Positions 21,463 through 33,200 of a stretch of DNA of 64,000 nucleotides are shown piece after piece. Each line of letters starts with the position of its first letter. Within the stretch, counting starts at the first letter, position 1. Both the position numbers and the translations under genes were made by a program. The notes beneath the pieces were generated by a model. The model was not told the origin of the DNA. It did no database searches and saw only the letters and a program-made list of their open reading frames with translations. Origin of the DNA: Meghimatium bilineatum. Lineage: Eukaryota > Mollusca > Gastropoda > Stylommatophora > Philomycidae. The stretch is from assembly GCA_034231615.1 (NCBI GenBank), contig CM067309.1, forward strand, positions 34,904,780-34,968,779. The letters run 5' to 3'.

Positions 21463-23135
21463 GTGCATTTTCATTGTATGTCACACTAGTGGCTAGTAGA
21501 TGTCTTGTTATTGTATGTTCTTCTAGTGGCTAGTAGATGTCTTGTTATTGTATGTTCTTCTTGGGGCGAGTAGATGTCTTGTTATTGTATGTTCTTCTAG
21601 TTGCTAGTAGATGTCTTGTTATTGTATGTTCTTCTAGTGGCTAGTAGATGTCTTGTTATTGTATGTTCTTCTTGTTGCTAGTAGATGTCTTGTTATTGCA
21701 TGTTCTTCTTGGGGCGAGTAGATGTCTTGTTATTGTATGTTCTTCTAGTGGCTAGTAGATGTCTTGTTATTGTATGTTCTTCTAGTGGCTAGTAGATGTC
21801 TTGTTCTTGTATGTTCTTCTAGTGGCTAGTAGATGTCTTGTTATTGTATGTTCTTCTAGTGGCTAGTAGATGTCTTGTTATTGTATGTTCTTCTAGTGGC
21901 TAGTAGATGTCTTGTTATTGTATGTTCTTCTAGTGGCTAGTAGATGTCTTGTTATTGTATGTTCTTCTTGGGGTGAGTAGATGTCTTGTTATTGTATGTT
22001 CTTCTAGTTGCTAGTAGATGTCTTGTTATTGTATGTTCTTCTAGTTGCTAGTAGATGCCTTGTTATTGTATGTTCTTCTAGTTGCTAGTAGATGCCTTGT
22101 TATTGTATGTTCTTCTAGTTGCTAGTAGATGTCTTGTTATTGTATGTTCTTCTAGTTGCTAGTAGATGCCTTGTTATTGTATGTTCTTCTAGTTGCTAGT
22201 AGATGTCTTGTTATTGTATGTTCTTCTAGTGGCTAGTAGATGTCTTGTTATTGTATGTTCTTCTAGTGGCTAGTAGATGTCTTGTTATTGTATGTTCTTC
22301 TAGTGGCTAGTAGATGTCTTGTTATTGCATGTTCTTCTAGTGGCTAGTAGATGTCTTGTTATTGTATGTTCTTCTTGGGGTGAGTAGATGTCTTGTTATT
22401 GCATGTTCTTCTAGTGGCTAGTAGATGTCTTGTTATTGTATGTTCTTCTTGGGGTGAGTAGATGTCTTGTTATTGTATGTTCTTCTAGTGGCTAGTAGAT
22501 GTCTTGTTATTGTATGTTCTTCTAGTGGCTAGTAGATGTCTTGTTATTGTATGTTCTTCTAGTGGCTAGTAGATGTCATGTTATTGTATGTTCTTCTAGT
22601 GGCTAGTAGATGTCATGTTATTTTATGTTCTTCTTGGGGCGAGTAGATGTCTTATTATTGTATGTTCTTCTAGTGGCTAGTAGATGTCTTGTTATTGTAT
22701 GTTCTTCTAGTTGCTAGTAGATGTCTTGTTATTGTATGTTCTTCTAGTTGCTAGTAGATGTCTTGTTATTGTATGTTCTTCTAGTTGCTAGTAGATGTCT
22801 TGTTATTGTATGTTCTTCTAGTTGCTAGTAGATGTCTTGTTATTGTATGTTCTTCTAGTTGCTAGTAGATGTCTTGTTATTGTATGTTCTTCTAGTTGCT
22901 AGTAGATGTCTTGTTATTGCATGTTCTTCTTGGGGTGAGTAGATGTCTTGTTATTGTATGTTCTTCTAGTGGCTAGTAGATGTCTTGTTATTGTATGTTC
23001 TTCTAGTGGCTAGTAGATGTCTTGTTATTGCGTGTTCTTCTTGGGGTGAGTAGATGTCTTGTTATTGTATGTTCTTCTAGTGGCTAGTAGATGTCTTGTT
23101 AATGTATGTTCTTCTAGTGGCTAGTAGATGTCTTA
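21463..23135. repeat. 37-bp minisatellite, about 45 copies
   Basis: The unit contains TTGTTATTGTATGTTCTTCT, then AGTGGCTAGTAGATGTC. A diverged variant TGGGG(C/T)GAGTAGATGTC is interspersed at irregular intervals (first at about 21550, last about 23040), and AGTTGC replaces AGTGGC in blocks. This patchwork is typical of repeated unequal exchange. Confidence 0.97.
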
Positions 23136-23329
23136 TATGCAAAGTTGGAATGTGACACGTTCACTTTCATGTGGGTGTTCACGAGAATAAGAGAGCAGAT
23201 CTGCTGGCTTGCACTACTAATGTGTCTGGCAGTAGAGCAATGATTGGGTAGATATTTTGAACTACTAATGAGGAACAATTCGATAAAATGAAATTAATGA
23301 GGCTTTTTTTCCTTTTCCGTGACCAGAAA

Positions 23330-23555
23330 AGGTGGTTAGGATTGTGTAGTTTGGAGAATGGAATACATTGGTTTACAGCTTGGTTACGATATCTGCACAT
23401 TTCGTTCTGAAACATCTGAATTATGCACTAATTTTAGGTCATTATGAGATAGGGCAGCCAATTCCACCACTAAACCATCTTAGTTGCCTCTAAAGACATG
23501 TATGACAGGTCACAGTTTTACTATTATTTGCAATTTTCTTCAGGCCCTTGCAAGT
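23330..23555 (-). mobile_element. SINE-1 diverged copy
   Basis: Matches the central and 5' parts of SINE-1 on the minus strand (GGTTTACAGC, GATATCTGCAC, CAGCCAATTCCACC). It is older than the 16355 copy, judging by divergence. Confidence 0.65.
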
Positions 23556-23969
23556 CTTATGGAATACCTAACCGGTACATTTACTTTGCCTTCCTAGGAT
23601 TTCATATTGATTGTCATCTTCTACCGAGTTTCCTCCCCCTATTTGTTCCATCACATTATGGGTTTATCATCCTTTGTGTATACAATCATCCTTTGTAATG
23701 TACTATCATCCATTATTTTTAACCTTGTCTAATTCATGTGATAACAACTGCTTTATTTGCATAATCATCCACTTGGCACTCACAAACACACTGTCAATAG
23801 ATAACAGAGTGTGTTAACTGTAAACTTGAGATAGCAGACTTGGTCCTACTTTGACCACTCAATGTATTCACTAAACCTGCACAATCTGCAGTCACATATC
23901 TGGACCATAGAATAATTCAGTTGAATCATTTCAAGATTGCTTATATACCCCAGCCAGGGATCTCAGTTG

Positions 23970-24500
23970 TGTGCTCTCATATTATGTTAGTATGGTGGTC
24001 CTGTATTCTGTTTTTATTACTGGACTATAATAGTTGTGTGTTCTCATATTATGTTAGTATGGTGGTCCTGTATTATGTTCTTATTACTGGAGTATAATGG
24101 TTGTGTTTTATGTTAGTATGGTGGTCCTTTCTTCTGTTCTTATTACTGGAGTATAATGGTTGTGTTTTATGTTAGTATGGTGGTTGGTCCTGTATTCTGT
24201 TCTTATTACTGGAGTATAATGGTTGTGTTTTATGTTAGTATGGTGGTCCTGTATTCTGTTCTTATTACTGGAGTATAATGGTTGTGTTTTATGTTAGTAT
24301 GGTGGTCCTTTATTCTGTTCTTATTACTGGAGTATAATGGTTGTGTTTTATGTTAGTATGGTGGTTGGTCCTGTATTCTGTTCTTATTACTGGAGTAAAA
24401 TGGTTACGTGTTCTCATATTATGTTATTACTGGAGTATAATGGTTGTGTTTTATGTTAGTATGATGGTCTTGCATTATGTTGTTATTATTGAAGTATAAC
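23970..24500. repeat. 60-68 bp minisatellite, about 8 copies
   Basis: The units contain GTTCTTATTACTGGAGTATA, then ATGGTTGTGTTTTATGTTAG. Length varies through optional GGTTGGTCC and CTCATATTA segments. Confidence 0.9.
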
Positions 24501-24570
24501 GTCAAGAAGTATTGAAGTATAATAGTCTTGTGTTTCGTTATTATAGATAGTTCAATTTATTAACAATTTG

Positions 24571-24791
24571 GGGTGCCCATCTGTTGCCAGGGTATGACAG
24601 GTGCGCAACTAGCAACACCGTTTACTTTCCATACATGAAACTAAGAGGCAACTATGCTGGAGTTGCCTTTCCCATTCCATATATAGTTAAAGTGACCCAG
24701 AAGCTATGCTAAAACTAAGTGTGTCAGGCCACAAAATACAGATATTGCAGCAAAGTTGTAAAACATGACACAACAAATTCCGTTCTCCAGA
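24571..24791 (+). mobile_element. SINE-1 copy, split by another element
   Basis: The 5' part of a SINE-1 ends at CCGTTCTCCAGAC. The 3' part (TATATCCTGCT...AGGAATTTTAGAACAAATGA) resumes at 25180-25235 after a minus-strand LINE-tailed element. Confidence 0.7.
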
Positions 24792-25171
24792 CTTGATTAG
24801 AAAACTGGCCTCACAACACATGGGGTATTCCCATAAGTGCTCCTCCCTCTGTTCCAGCGGCCATTCGACTCGATGGTGTTTCGAGTCCAATGCCGCCGAA
24901 ACAGACATTGACATCAGGGCACAACTCTGGCCACGTGACAGGTTTTTTTTTGTTCCGCTCACCCACGCCATGCCCACAACCAGTTCAAGCACAACGTCGG
25001 AACAATATGGTAACTGTTATCGAAGGTTACGACGACGGGATTGTATGATGATATGCCATGAAGCTTCTATAAGAAGATAACCTCAATATAAAGGCATGTC
25101 ATCTACTAAGGTTTTCTGTTGCATGGTTGGTTTGTCTAGTGAGCCATTGGTGATACCCACAGACACAACCG
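24792..25171 (-). mobile_element. LINE-tailed SINE-like element (NA-4)
   Basis: About 380 bp, the reverse complement of 49706-50099. Its minus-strand 3' end codes RVEWPLEQREEHLWEYPMCC then EASF and a stop, and ends in TAATCAAG. That is the extreme C-terminus and tail of the RNase H LINE at 34222-35776. The 5' head (TGTGTCTGTGGGTATCACC) is unrelated to that LINE. It interrupts a SINE-1. Confidence 0.7.
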
Positions 25172-25314
25172 AGTGCGCAAACTATATCCTGCTACTAACA
25201 TTCAGGAATTTTAGAACAAATGACGTAGAAAATTTGGATGATGATTCAAGTCATGAGGGTTTTGGTTTAAGATTTCAGAAACTATCAATTGTGCTGGGAA
25301 TATGAACAAAATTG

Positions 25315-25852
25315 TGAGATTCAAGAAGTTTACCATCAAATTATAGGAATTAAGAATTTTACCATCAAATTATAGGAATTAAGAATTTTACCATCAAATT
25401 ATAGGAATTAAGAATTTTACCATCAAATTATAGGAATTAAGAATTTTACCATCAAATTATAGGAATTAAGAATTTTACCATCAAATTATAGGAATTAAGA
25501 ATTTTACCATCAAATTATAGGAATTAAGAATTTTACCATCAAATTATAGGAATTAAGAATTTTACCATCAAATTATAGGAATTAAGAATTTTACCATCAA
25601 ATTATAGGAATTAAGAATTTTACCATCAAATTATAGGAATTAAGAATTTTACCATCAAATTATAGGAATTAAGAATTTTACCATCAAATTATAGGAATTA
25701 AGAATTTTACCATCATATTATAGGAATTAAGAATTTTACCATCAAATTATAGGAATTAAGAATTTTACCATCAAATTATAGGAATTAAGAATTTTACCAT
25801 CAAATTATAGGAATTAAGAAGTTTACCATCAAATTATAGGAATTAAGAAGTG
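25315..25852. repeat. 29-bp minisatellite, about 18 copies
   Basis: Almost invariant unit AATTAAGAATTTTACCATCA followed by AATTATAGG. Its homogeneity implies recent expansion. Confidence 0.97.
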
Positions 25853-25949
25853 TGTATACTTCATCTATTGATAGAGACTGCACACTTTAAGTTGTGCCTG
25901 GTGTGCTGAGATGTTGATGCTGCTAACACTAATCATATAAGGTTTATTA

Positions 25950-26260
25950 GTAGTGTGTTCTAATACTATTCTAGTATTCCAGTAGTGTTTTCTAATATTA
26001 TTCTAGTCTTTGAGCCATGTGCTCTATTATTCTAGTATTCCAGTAGTGTGTTCTAATATTATTCTAATATTCCAGTAGTGTGTTCTAATATTATTCTAGT
26101 ATTCCAGTAGTGTGTTCTAATATTATTCTAGTATTCCAGTAGTGTGTTCTAATATTATTCTAGTATTCCAGTAGTGTGTTCAAATATTATTCTAGTATTC
26201 CAGTATTCCAGTAGTGTGTTCTAATATTATTCTAGTATTCCAGTAGAGTTTTCAAGTCGT
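25950..26260. repeat. 32-bp minisatellite, about 9 copies
   Basis: The unit contains ATTCTAGTATTCCAGTAGTG, then TGTTCTAATATT. A related 31-bp form (GTGTGATCAAACGTTATTTT) follows at 26310-26405. Confidence 0.92.
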
Positions 26261-26479
26261 TTGTTTTAATATTTTAGAATAACAGCCATGTGTTCTATTA
26301 TTCTGGTATTCTAGTTGTGTGATCAAACGTTATTTTAGAATACTAGTTGTGTGATCAAACGTTATTTTAGAATACTAGTTGTGTGATCAAATGTTATTTT
26401 AGAATATCAGTCATGTACTCTATTAATCTGATATTCAAGTTGTGTGTTCAAACATTGTTCTAGTATGCAGGTCATTGTT

Positions 26480-26962
26480 CTAATATTATTTCAGGATACC
26501 ATCATGTGTTATAATATTATTTCAGGATACCGGTCAAGTGTTTTAATATTATTTCAGGATACCAGTTGTGTTATATTATTTCAGGATACCGGTCAAGTGT
26601 TTTAATATTATTTCAGGATACCACGTGCATGTTATAATATTATTTCAGGATACCAGTCTCGTGATATTATTATTTCAGGATACCACGCGCATATTATAAT
26701 ATTATTTCAGGATACCAGTCGCGTGATATTATTATTTCAGGATACCACGCGCATATTATAATATTATTTCAGGATACCAGTCGCGTGATATTATTATTTC
26801 AGGATACCACGCGCATATTATAATATTATTTCAGGATACCACGTGCATGTTATAATATTATTTCAGGATACCAGTCTCGTGATATTATTATTTCAGGATA
26901 CCACGCGCATATTATAATATTATTTCAGGATACCACGCGCATGTTATAATATTATTTCAGGA
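26480..26962. repeat. AT-rich array with repeated TTTCAG/GATACC
   Basis: About 17 units of TATAATATTATTTCAGGATA with variable spacers (CCACGCGCAT, CCAGTCGCGTG). Every unit carries a pyrimidine-rich TTATTTCAG followed by G, which resembles a 3' splice site. The last copy lies about 70 bases before the genuine acceptor of the first visible POR exon. Confidence 0.9.
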
Positions 26963-27031
26963 TAAAGTGTGTGTGTTCTAATGTTCAAATCTAACCTGAA
27001 AGTTTATTGTTATAAAACTTTTTGATTGCAG

Positions 27032-27213
27032 ATTGATCCCGTCCATGAACACACAATGAGCTCAACTCAGGGAGTAGAAATGGGAGCCACAGAATCTTAT
27101 GTTTCACTAACAGACCTATTCATTCTGTCACTGGCAGGAGGTTTTGCAGTCTACTGGTTTGTCTTTAGAAACAGAAAACAAGAGCCACAAAATTTCAAAA
27201 AATTGACAGTTGC
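27032..27213 (+). CDS. POR: POR exon with start codon and membrane anchor
   Basis: Acceptor TTGCAG ends at 27031 and donor GTAAGT starts at 27214. Bases 27032-27055 are probably 5' UTR, although they are open in frame. Coding starts MSSTQGVEMGATESYVSL, followed by the hydrophobic segment LFILSLAGGFAVYWFVF and a basic stop-transfer FRNRKQE. The exon ends in phase 2. Confidence 0.93.
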
Positions 27214-30200
27214 GTAAGTAATCAATTCTTTGAACTTCTAGTGTGTTAGTTGTGAGTTCTAGTATATAATAGGAGAGGGATTGGTTACTGCTGCAAGTTA
27301 TCATCAGCGCACACTGGACAAGTGCACATGTGCTCCAATCTCCATCTCAATAAATCCGCCAGAATGTAGCGTCTGACAGTTCCAGATCTTGTGCAGTTCG
27401 GAGAGCTATCATGATCCACACTTGAAAATTCTGTGAGCGGATAAGGTTCCCCAAAGCACCAACCATGTCCGATAGAACACTGATGTACCCACTAATGCTG
27501 TAGTCATGCTCGTCAGTGTATCAGTCTGTTCATTGTCTTCAATCCCCGCATGTCATGCCATAAATATAAAGGCACTTTTTCTGGTCATATAGTGTCAGTA
27601 ACTCCACCCATTTATGGAGAACGACTCTTGCTTAACTTGCAGATTATGTTCATTGAGTCACTAAGTGTGCTTGATGCGTGAGAATAGTTCTGTGACACCA
27701 GCCATGACAGAGTGATGAAGTGGTTACTTAATATCAGCTTCTAGTATAAGAGCAATGACAGAGTGATGAAGTGGTTACTTAATATCAGCTTCTAGTATAA
27801 GAGCAATGAGTTCTAGAATATAAATGTAGATTTATTGAGTAGTTCACCCTTGTGGCAACCAGGGCCTGGACCTCTAGTTCAGGGAGCATAGAATATGGCC
27901 AGTCTTCTTTCCAGGCATGTCAGGAGGCAACTAAAGAAAGTTGGGGAATAGGTTAAACATCCTGTTATCTATAAAATAATCATTGTTACTGCATGACTTC
28001 TCAATTTCTTACGATTGGCTTCTGTAAAATGGTCCCCAATAGAAGGTGGTACTGCTAGTAGAACATAATGGAAAATAATACTCACGTGTAACACAGGTAA
28101 TGAAGTCCTACTGAATGATGACTAAAACACTACACACTATCACTAACAGATGTAAATATGGTACATAAAACAAAACACAGAATATAATCAACAGATGACA
28201 ATACACAGGACAAAGTCGACGTTTCGGACCAATAGGCCTTTTTCAAGATACGGACATAACATACAAACATTAAAAAAACACAAGTAAAAATGAATGCGTA
28301 TCCGAGTGAAGTGTGGTACTAAGATAGATACCGGAAGCATACGAACAGGAAGTACACAAAGACGATAATACAGGTGGAACGAGAGGAACAAAACGATGAC
28401 GTAACAAAGACCAATACGACCGAGAACTAAGCGAAAGAGTGGTCGGAATTGAGTCCAAATGGCTTGATGGTACCCAACTCGAAAATGAGACGATTTTCGA
28501 GGGCGTACCTAGATCTATCATCGGTGGTGCAGGATCTGATGGCAGTGACCTGAATGTCAAGGACACCACGGTGGCCATCGCCGTTGAAGTGATTGGCCAC
28601 AGGAGTGGGTGTTCTGTGTTTGATAGCATGCAAGTGGTTGCAGAAGCGGTCGCTCAGTCTAACTCGACTGTCCGTCGTATTCTACTTAAACATTATTCCC
28701 TTCTCCAGTCTGATTCTGACACCCGTGACGCTTTCCACAAATTACCTCTGGTGGCCTTTAGGCGCGACAAAAATCTGAAGGACATCTTGGTCCACAGCCA
28801 CCTCAGGTCCTCTGCACCTGACCATTTTGGTACCGTGCGGTGCTCACGCGGACGTTGTTTCACATGTCCTTATGTGGTTCAGATGCGCTCCATCTCATTC
28901 CCCACGGCCAGTTTCTCCATCGATGAGGCCTTTACATGTGAATCCCGTAATGTTATTTACGTGATCATATGTAAACGCTGTGGTAAGCAATATATCGGTG
29001 AGACTGGCCTTAGACTGAGCGACCGCTTCTGCAACCACTTGCATGCTATCAAACACAGAACACCCACTCCTGTGGCCAATCACTTCAACGGCGATGGCCA
29101 CCGTGGTGTCCTTGACATTCAAAGTGGACATTGCACCTTTTCCTTTTGTGACAGACTACTAGATGGTTGGGAATGCTAGATTTGCCATCACTGTAGACAG
29201 GTTAATAGATCTAACAGAAGAGTGATGGACTGGTTGACCCAAAGGTGAATGCTACACTTATGACAGGACCTGATGATCCTGGGATACTGCCACACTGAAA
29301 TGCCTCTTTTTCAGAACTAAACATGCATCCAGAAACCTTCCCCCCCCCCCCCCCCAACACATCCATGCCTTGGAGACAAGAAATGTGATACAAGTTTGGG
29401 GGTCAGCTGAGGAGGATCTATGTTTTTGTTAGAAAATTTATGGACTAAGAGCTGCCTGCACACAGCTAAAGGGATTACTTCATCATCATTGAGAAGTTAC
29501 TTTGTATCAAATTGTAAATGAAGAATGAGTAGTTACTTTGTATCAAATTGTAAATGAAGAATGAGTAGTTACTTTGTATCAAATTGTAAATGAAGAATGA
29601 GTAGTTACTTTGTATCAAATTGTAAATGAAGAATGAGTAGTTACTTTGTATCAAATTGTAAATGAAGAATGAGTAGTTACTTTGTATCAAATTGTAAATG
29701 AAGAATGAGTAGTTACTTTGTATCAAATTGTAAATGAAGAATGAGTAGTTACTTTGTATCAAATTGTAAATGAAGAATGAGTAGTTACTTTGTATCAAAT
29801 TGTAAATGAAGAATGAGTAGTTACTTTGTATCAAATTGTAAATGAAGAATGAGTAGTTACTTTGTATCAAATTGTAAATGAAGAATGAGTAGTTACTTTT
29901 TATCAAATTGTAAATGAAGAATGAGTAGTTACTTTGTATCAAATTGTAAATGAAGAATGAGTAGTTTGTATCAAATTGTAAATGAAGAATGAGTAGTTTG
30001 TATCAAATTGTAAATGAAGAATGAGTACTTTGTATCAAATTGTAAATGAAGAATGAGTAGTTACTTTGTATCAAATTGTAAATGAAGAATGAGTAGTTAC
30101 TTTGTATCAAATTGTAAATGAAGAATGAGTAGTTACTTTGTATCAAATTGTAAATGAAGAATGAGTAGTTTGTATCAAATTGTAAATGAAGAATGAGTAG

Positions 30201-33200
30201 TTACTTTGTATCAAATTGTAAATGAAGAATGAGTAGTTACTTTGTATCAAATTGTAAATGAAGAATGAGTAGTTACTTTGTATCAAATTGTAAATGAAGA
30301 ATGAGTAGTTACTTTGTATCAAATTGTAAATGAAGAATGAGTAGTTACTTTGTATCAAATTGTAAATGAAGAATGAGTAGTTACTTTGTATCAAATTGTA
30401 AATGAAGAATGAGTAGTTACTTTGTATCAAATTGTAAATGAAGAATGAGTAGTTACTTTGTATCAAATTGTAAATGAAGAATGAGTAGTTACTTTGTATC
30501 AAATTGTAAATGAAGAATGAGTAGTTACTTTGTATCAAATTGTAAATGAAGAATGAGTAGTTACTTTGTATCAAATTGTAAATGAAGAATGAGTAGTTAC
30601 TTTGTATCAAATTGTAAATGAAGAATGAGTAGTTACTTTGTATCAAATTGTAAATGAAGAATGAGTAGTTACTTTGTATCAAATTGTAAATGAAGAATGA
30701 GTAGTTACTTTGTATCAAATTGTAAATGAAGAATGAGTAGTTACTTTGTATCAACATTTAGTATACCAGCTGTGAGTTTTACTATTTAATTTAAGATGGA
30801 TGCAGAGTAAAGTAAAGTAACCCATAGCATCTATTAATGCCGTAGGGGTGTGAGATGTTATCGATCTCACATTTCAGAGGCTCTGCAAAGTAGGGCGGTA
30901 GCCATCTCCTCGTAGTCTTTACTTCCCGGTTTAATCCGTTACCCATTTAAGGCTTGGTCGACCCGGGAATCGTTGCGATCTGAAAAACATTTCCGCTTCA
31001 ACTGGGGAATGATCCCAGGATCACTCATATGCGAAGCCAGTGTGCTAACCACTGCGCTACGCAGCTCCCTCAGAGTGCAATGCAGAGTACAGTGAATTCA
31101 ATGCAAACATATTACTCATATTATAGATTACTCACAGGACTTTGACTGTGTAACACACCAGTAAATATGGAACTTAATGTAAAATACAGGCTTCTGTTGC
31201 TATCTCATATCACTCACTAACATTCTTTACCTGGAGGCAACAGGTCTGCCTTGAGGGAGAAACATCTGACTGGTTCGAGATGCAAAAATGGTGTCAGATG
31301 GGGCTGGATACTCTCGCATCTGTTTTAACATATCTACAGAAAACATCATGTAAAATGTAGGAGAAGACCCACGTTATAAATAATTTTACCCTCTTAACAT
31401 CAGAAGCCATGAAATTCCAGAAATTAATTAGATATGCAGACAACACTGCTCTAATATCAAGAAGACCCACAGGTTTAGAACACATGATTATGTCAAACAT
31501 AACGAAGCGCACAATTTTTTCCCTCAATGCAAAGAAGATAGAACTAATGCATATCAATAGTGATAGGCTCACATCTACATCAGTTATTGACAAAGAACAA
31601 CTAGAAAATGTCTAAAACTTTGAATATTTTGAATCAACCATTAACATCACAGGCACACGCTCGGCAGTGATCAGGAAAAGGTTAGTAATGGCCTACAAAA
31701 ACGTCACAGATGAAAAAATATATGGCAAATGACAAAAAAAAAAAAACAGTTACAACTATTGGGAAGCTATATTTTTTTCAATTGCATCATATGGTTGTGA
31801 TGTGAGATTTCTTCTTCTTCGGCGTTCATTCTCAAACTCCTGCTGAATTCTCTTGTAGCAGGACAATTGTCCTACTAGATTTCCAGCAGGATGTAGTCCA
31901 GAGAATAGAAATGCGTTGTGTCACCGTTTTATTTGAGCCAATGGCCAGACACATCCGTCTTCGGCAGTGATGTGAGATTTGGGCAATGACATCTGCAGTG
32001 GAAAAGAAAATAGCAGCAAAGTGAAATGCTATAGAAAGATTCTAAGAATATCAGAGATAGAAAGACAATCAACACAGATGCCTGTGAAGACCCGATAATT
32101 GAAGAAGACTGTCTCCTCAACCTATATCAAAAGGCATACGTTAACATTTTCGACATATAATAAGGCACAATGGTTTAGAACAACAAAGTTTTCCTGGAGG
32201 GGGGGGGATTAAAGTGGGCACAAGGAGCGATTTAGTGCGCCAAAGGCACAACAATGTCCCTATGAAAATCTCCTATTGATGGAAATAGCGAAATAGTGTT
32301 TGTTGTTTTGCCTACATCATTGTGCATGCCCAGCTTGACCTGTAGTTTCCCAAAATTATTTGTGATGTTGTGTTTTACATTTAACAGCAGAGTTGATATT
32401 TTTTCTGATTTTTGTTGTTGTTTCTATTTTCCTAATTTTTCATCAAATATTAGATCTTGGATGTTCATGTGAAATACATTTGTTATTAAAATGTATATTT
32501 TGACAAACATTTTTCAAGAAGCCATACAACTGAAATGTAATTTAACTGCCAAAGATTAGTTTAAAGGAACATACTTTTTTAAGCATCTCTTAAACTCTGA
32601 TGGCTTATTTGTTTGATAATAAGGGATTTAAGACTCTTGCTACGCATTTGGTTGCATCTGTGGGTCTCACCAATGGCCCACTAGACATACCACCCATGCA
32701 ACAGAAAACCTTAGTGGATGACATGCCGTTATATTGAGGTTATCTTAGAGAAGCTTCATGGCACATCATCTATACAATTATGCTTTTTATTTTGTTTTTG
32801 AAATGTGTTTCATGTTTCCCTGAATATATACGAGGCGTGTTCAAATGAAAACGGGACTTGTGGATTTATTTAAAAAGTATCATACGCAATTTAATATTTT
32901 CAACGGAATTGAACAAAGCAACCACTTGTGAATAAGAATGCACCTGGGTTCATCAGAAAAAATCTCCGTATGCATTTAGGCAAGCATCCCACTGTTTAGG
33001 TAGACGTCGAATGCCGTCCGAGAAAAAGTTGCTAGTTCAATTTCTTCCGAACAACCATGTGGGCTGTCCCAATTGACATATGGAATTCTTCTGCAAGCGA
33101 ACGAATGCTCCGACAACGGTCAGTCAGTACTGCTTTATCAAGCACGGCTATGGCTTCTTCTGTTGCAACAATATGCGCCTGACCTGGCCGTGCAAGATCT

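Noticed and set aside
27026..27055. POR start upstream of ATG 27056
   Set aside because: Frame extends up to the acceptor at 27031 without ATG. A start in an upstream exon cannot be excluded, but ATG 27056 has a suitable context and places the anchor at the usual distance.
28270..28629. 119-codon minus-strand frame ending in a Ser/Leu-rich tail
   Set aside because: It is a different frame from the GIY-YIG reading of the Penelope copy and lacks any recognisable motif.
29475..30757. Two minus-strand frames with a 12-residue repeat
   Set aside because: Satellite translation. It is interrupted exactly where units are shortened.
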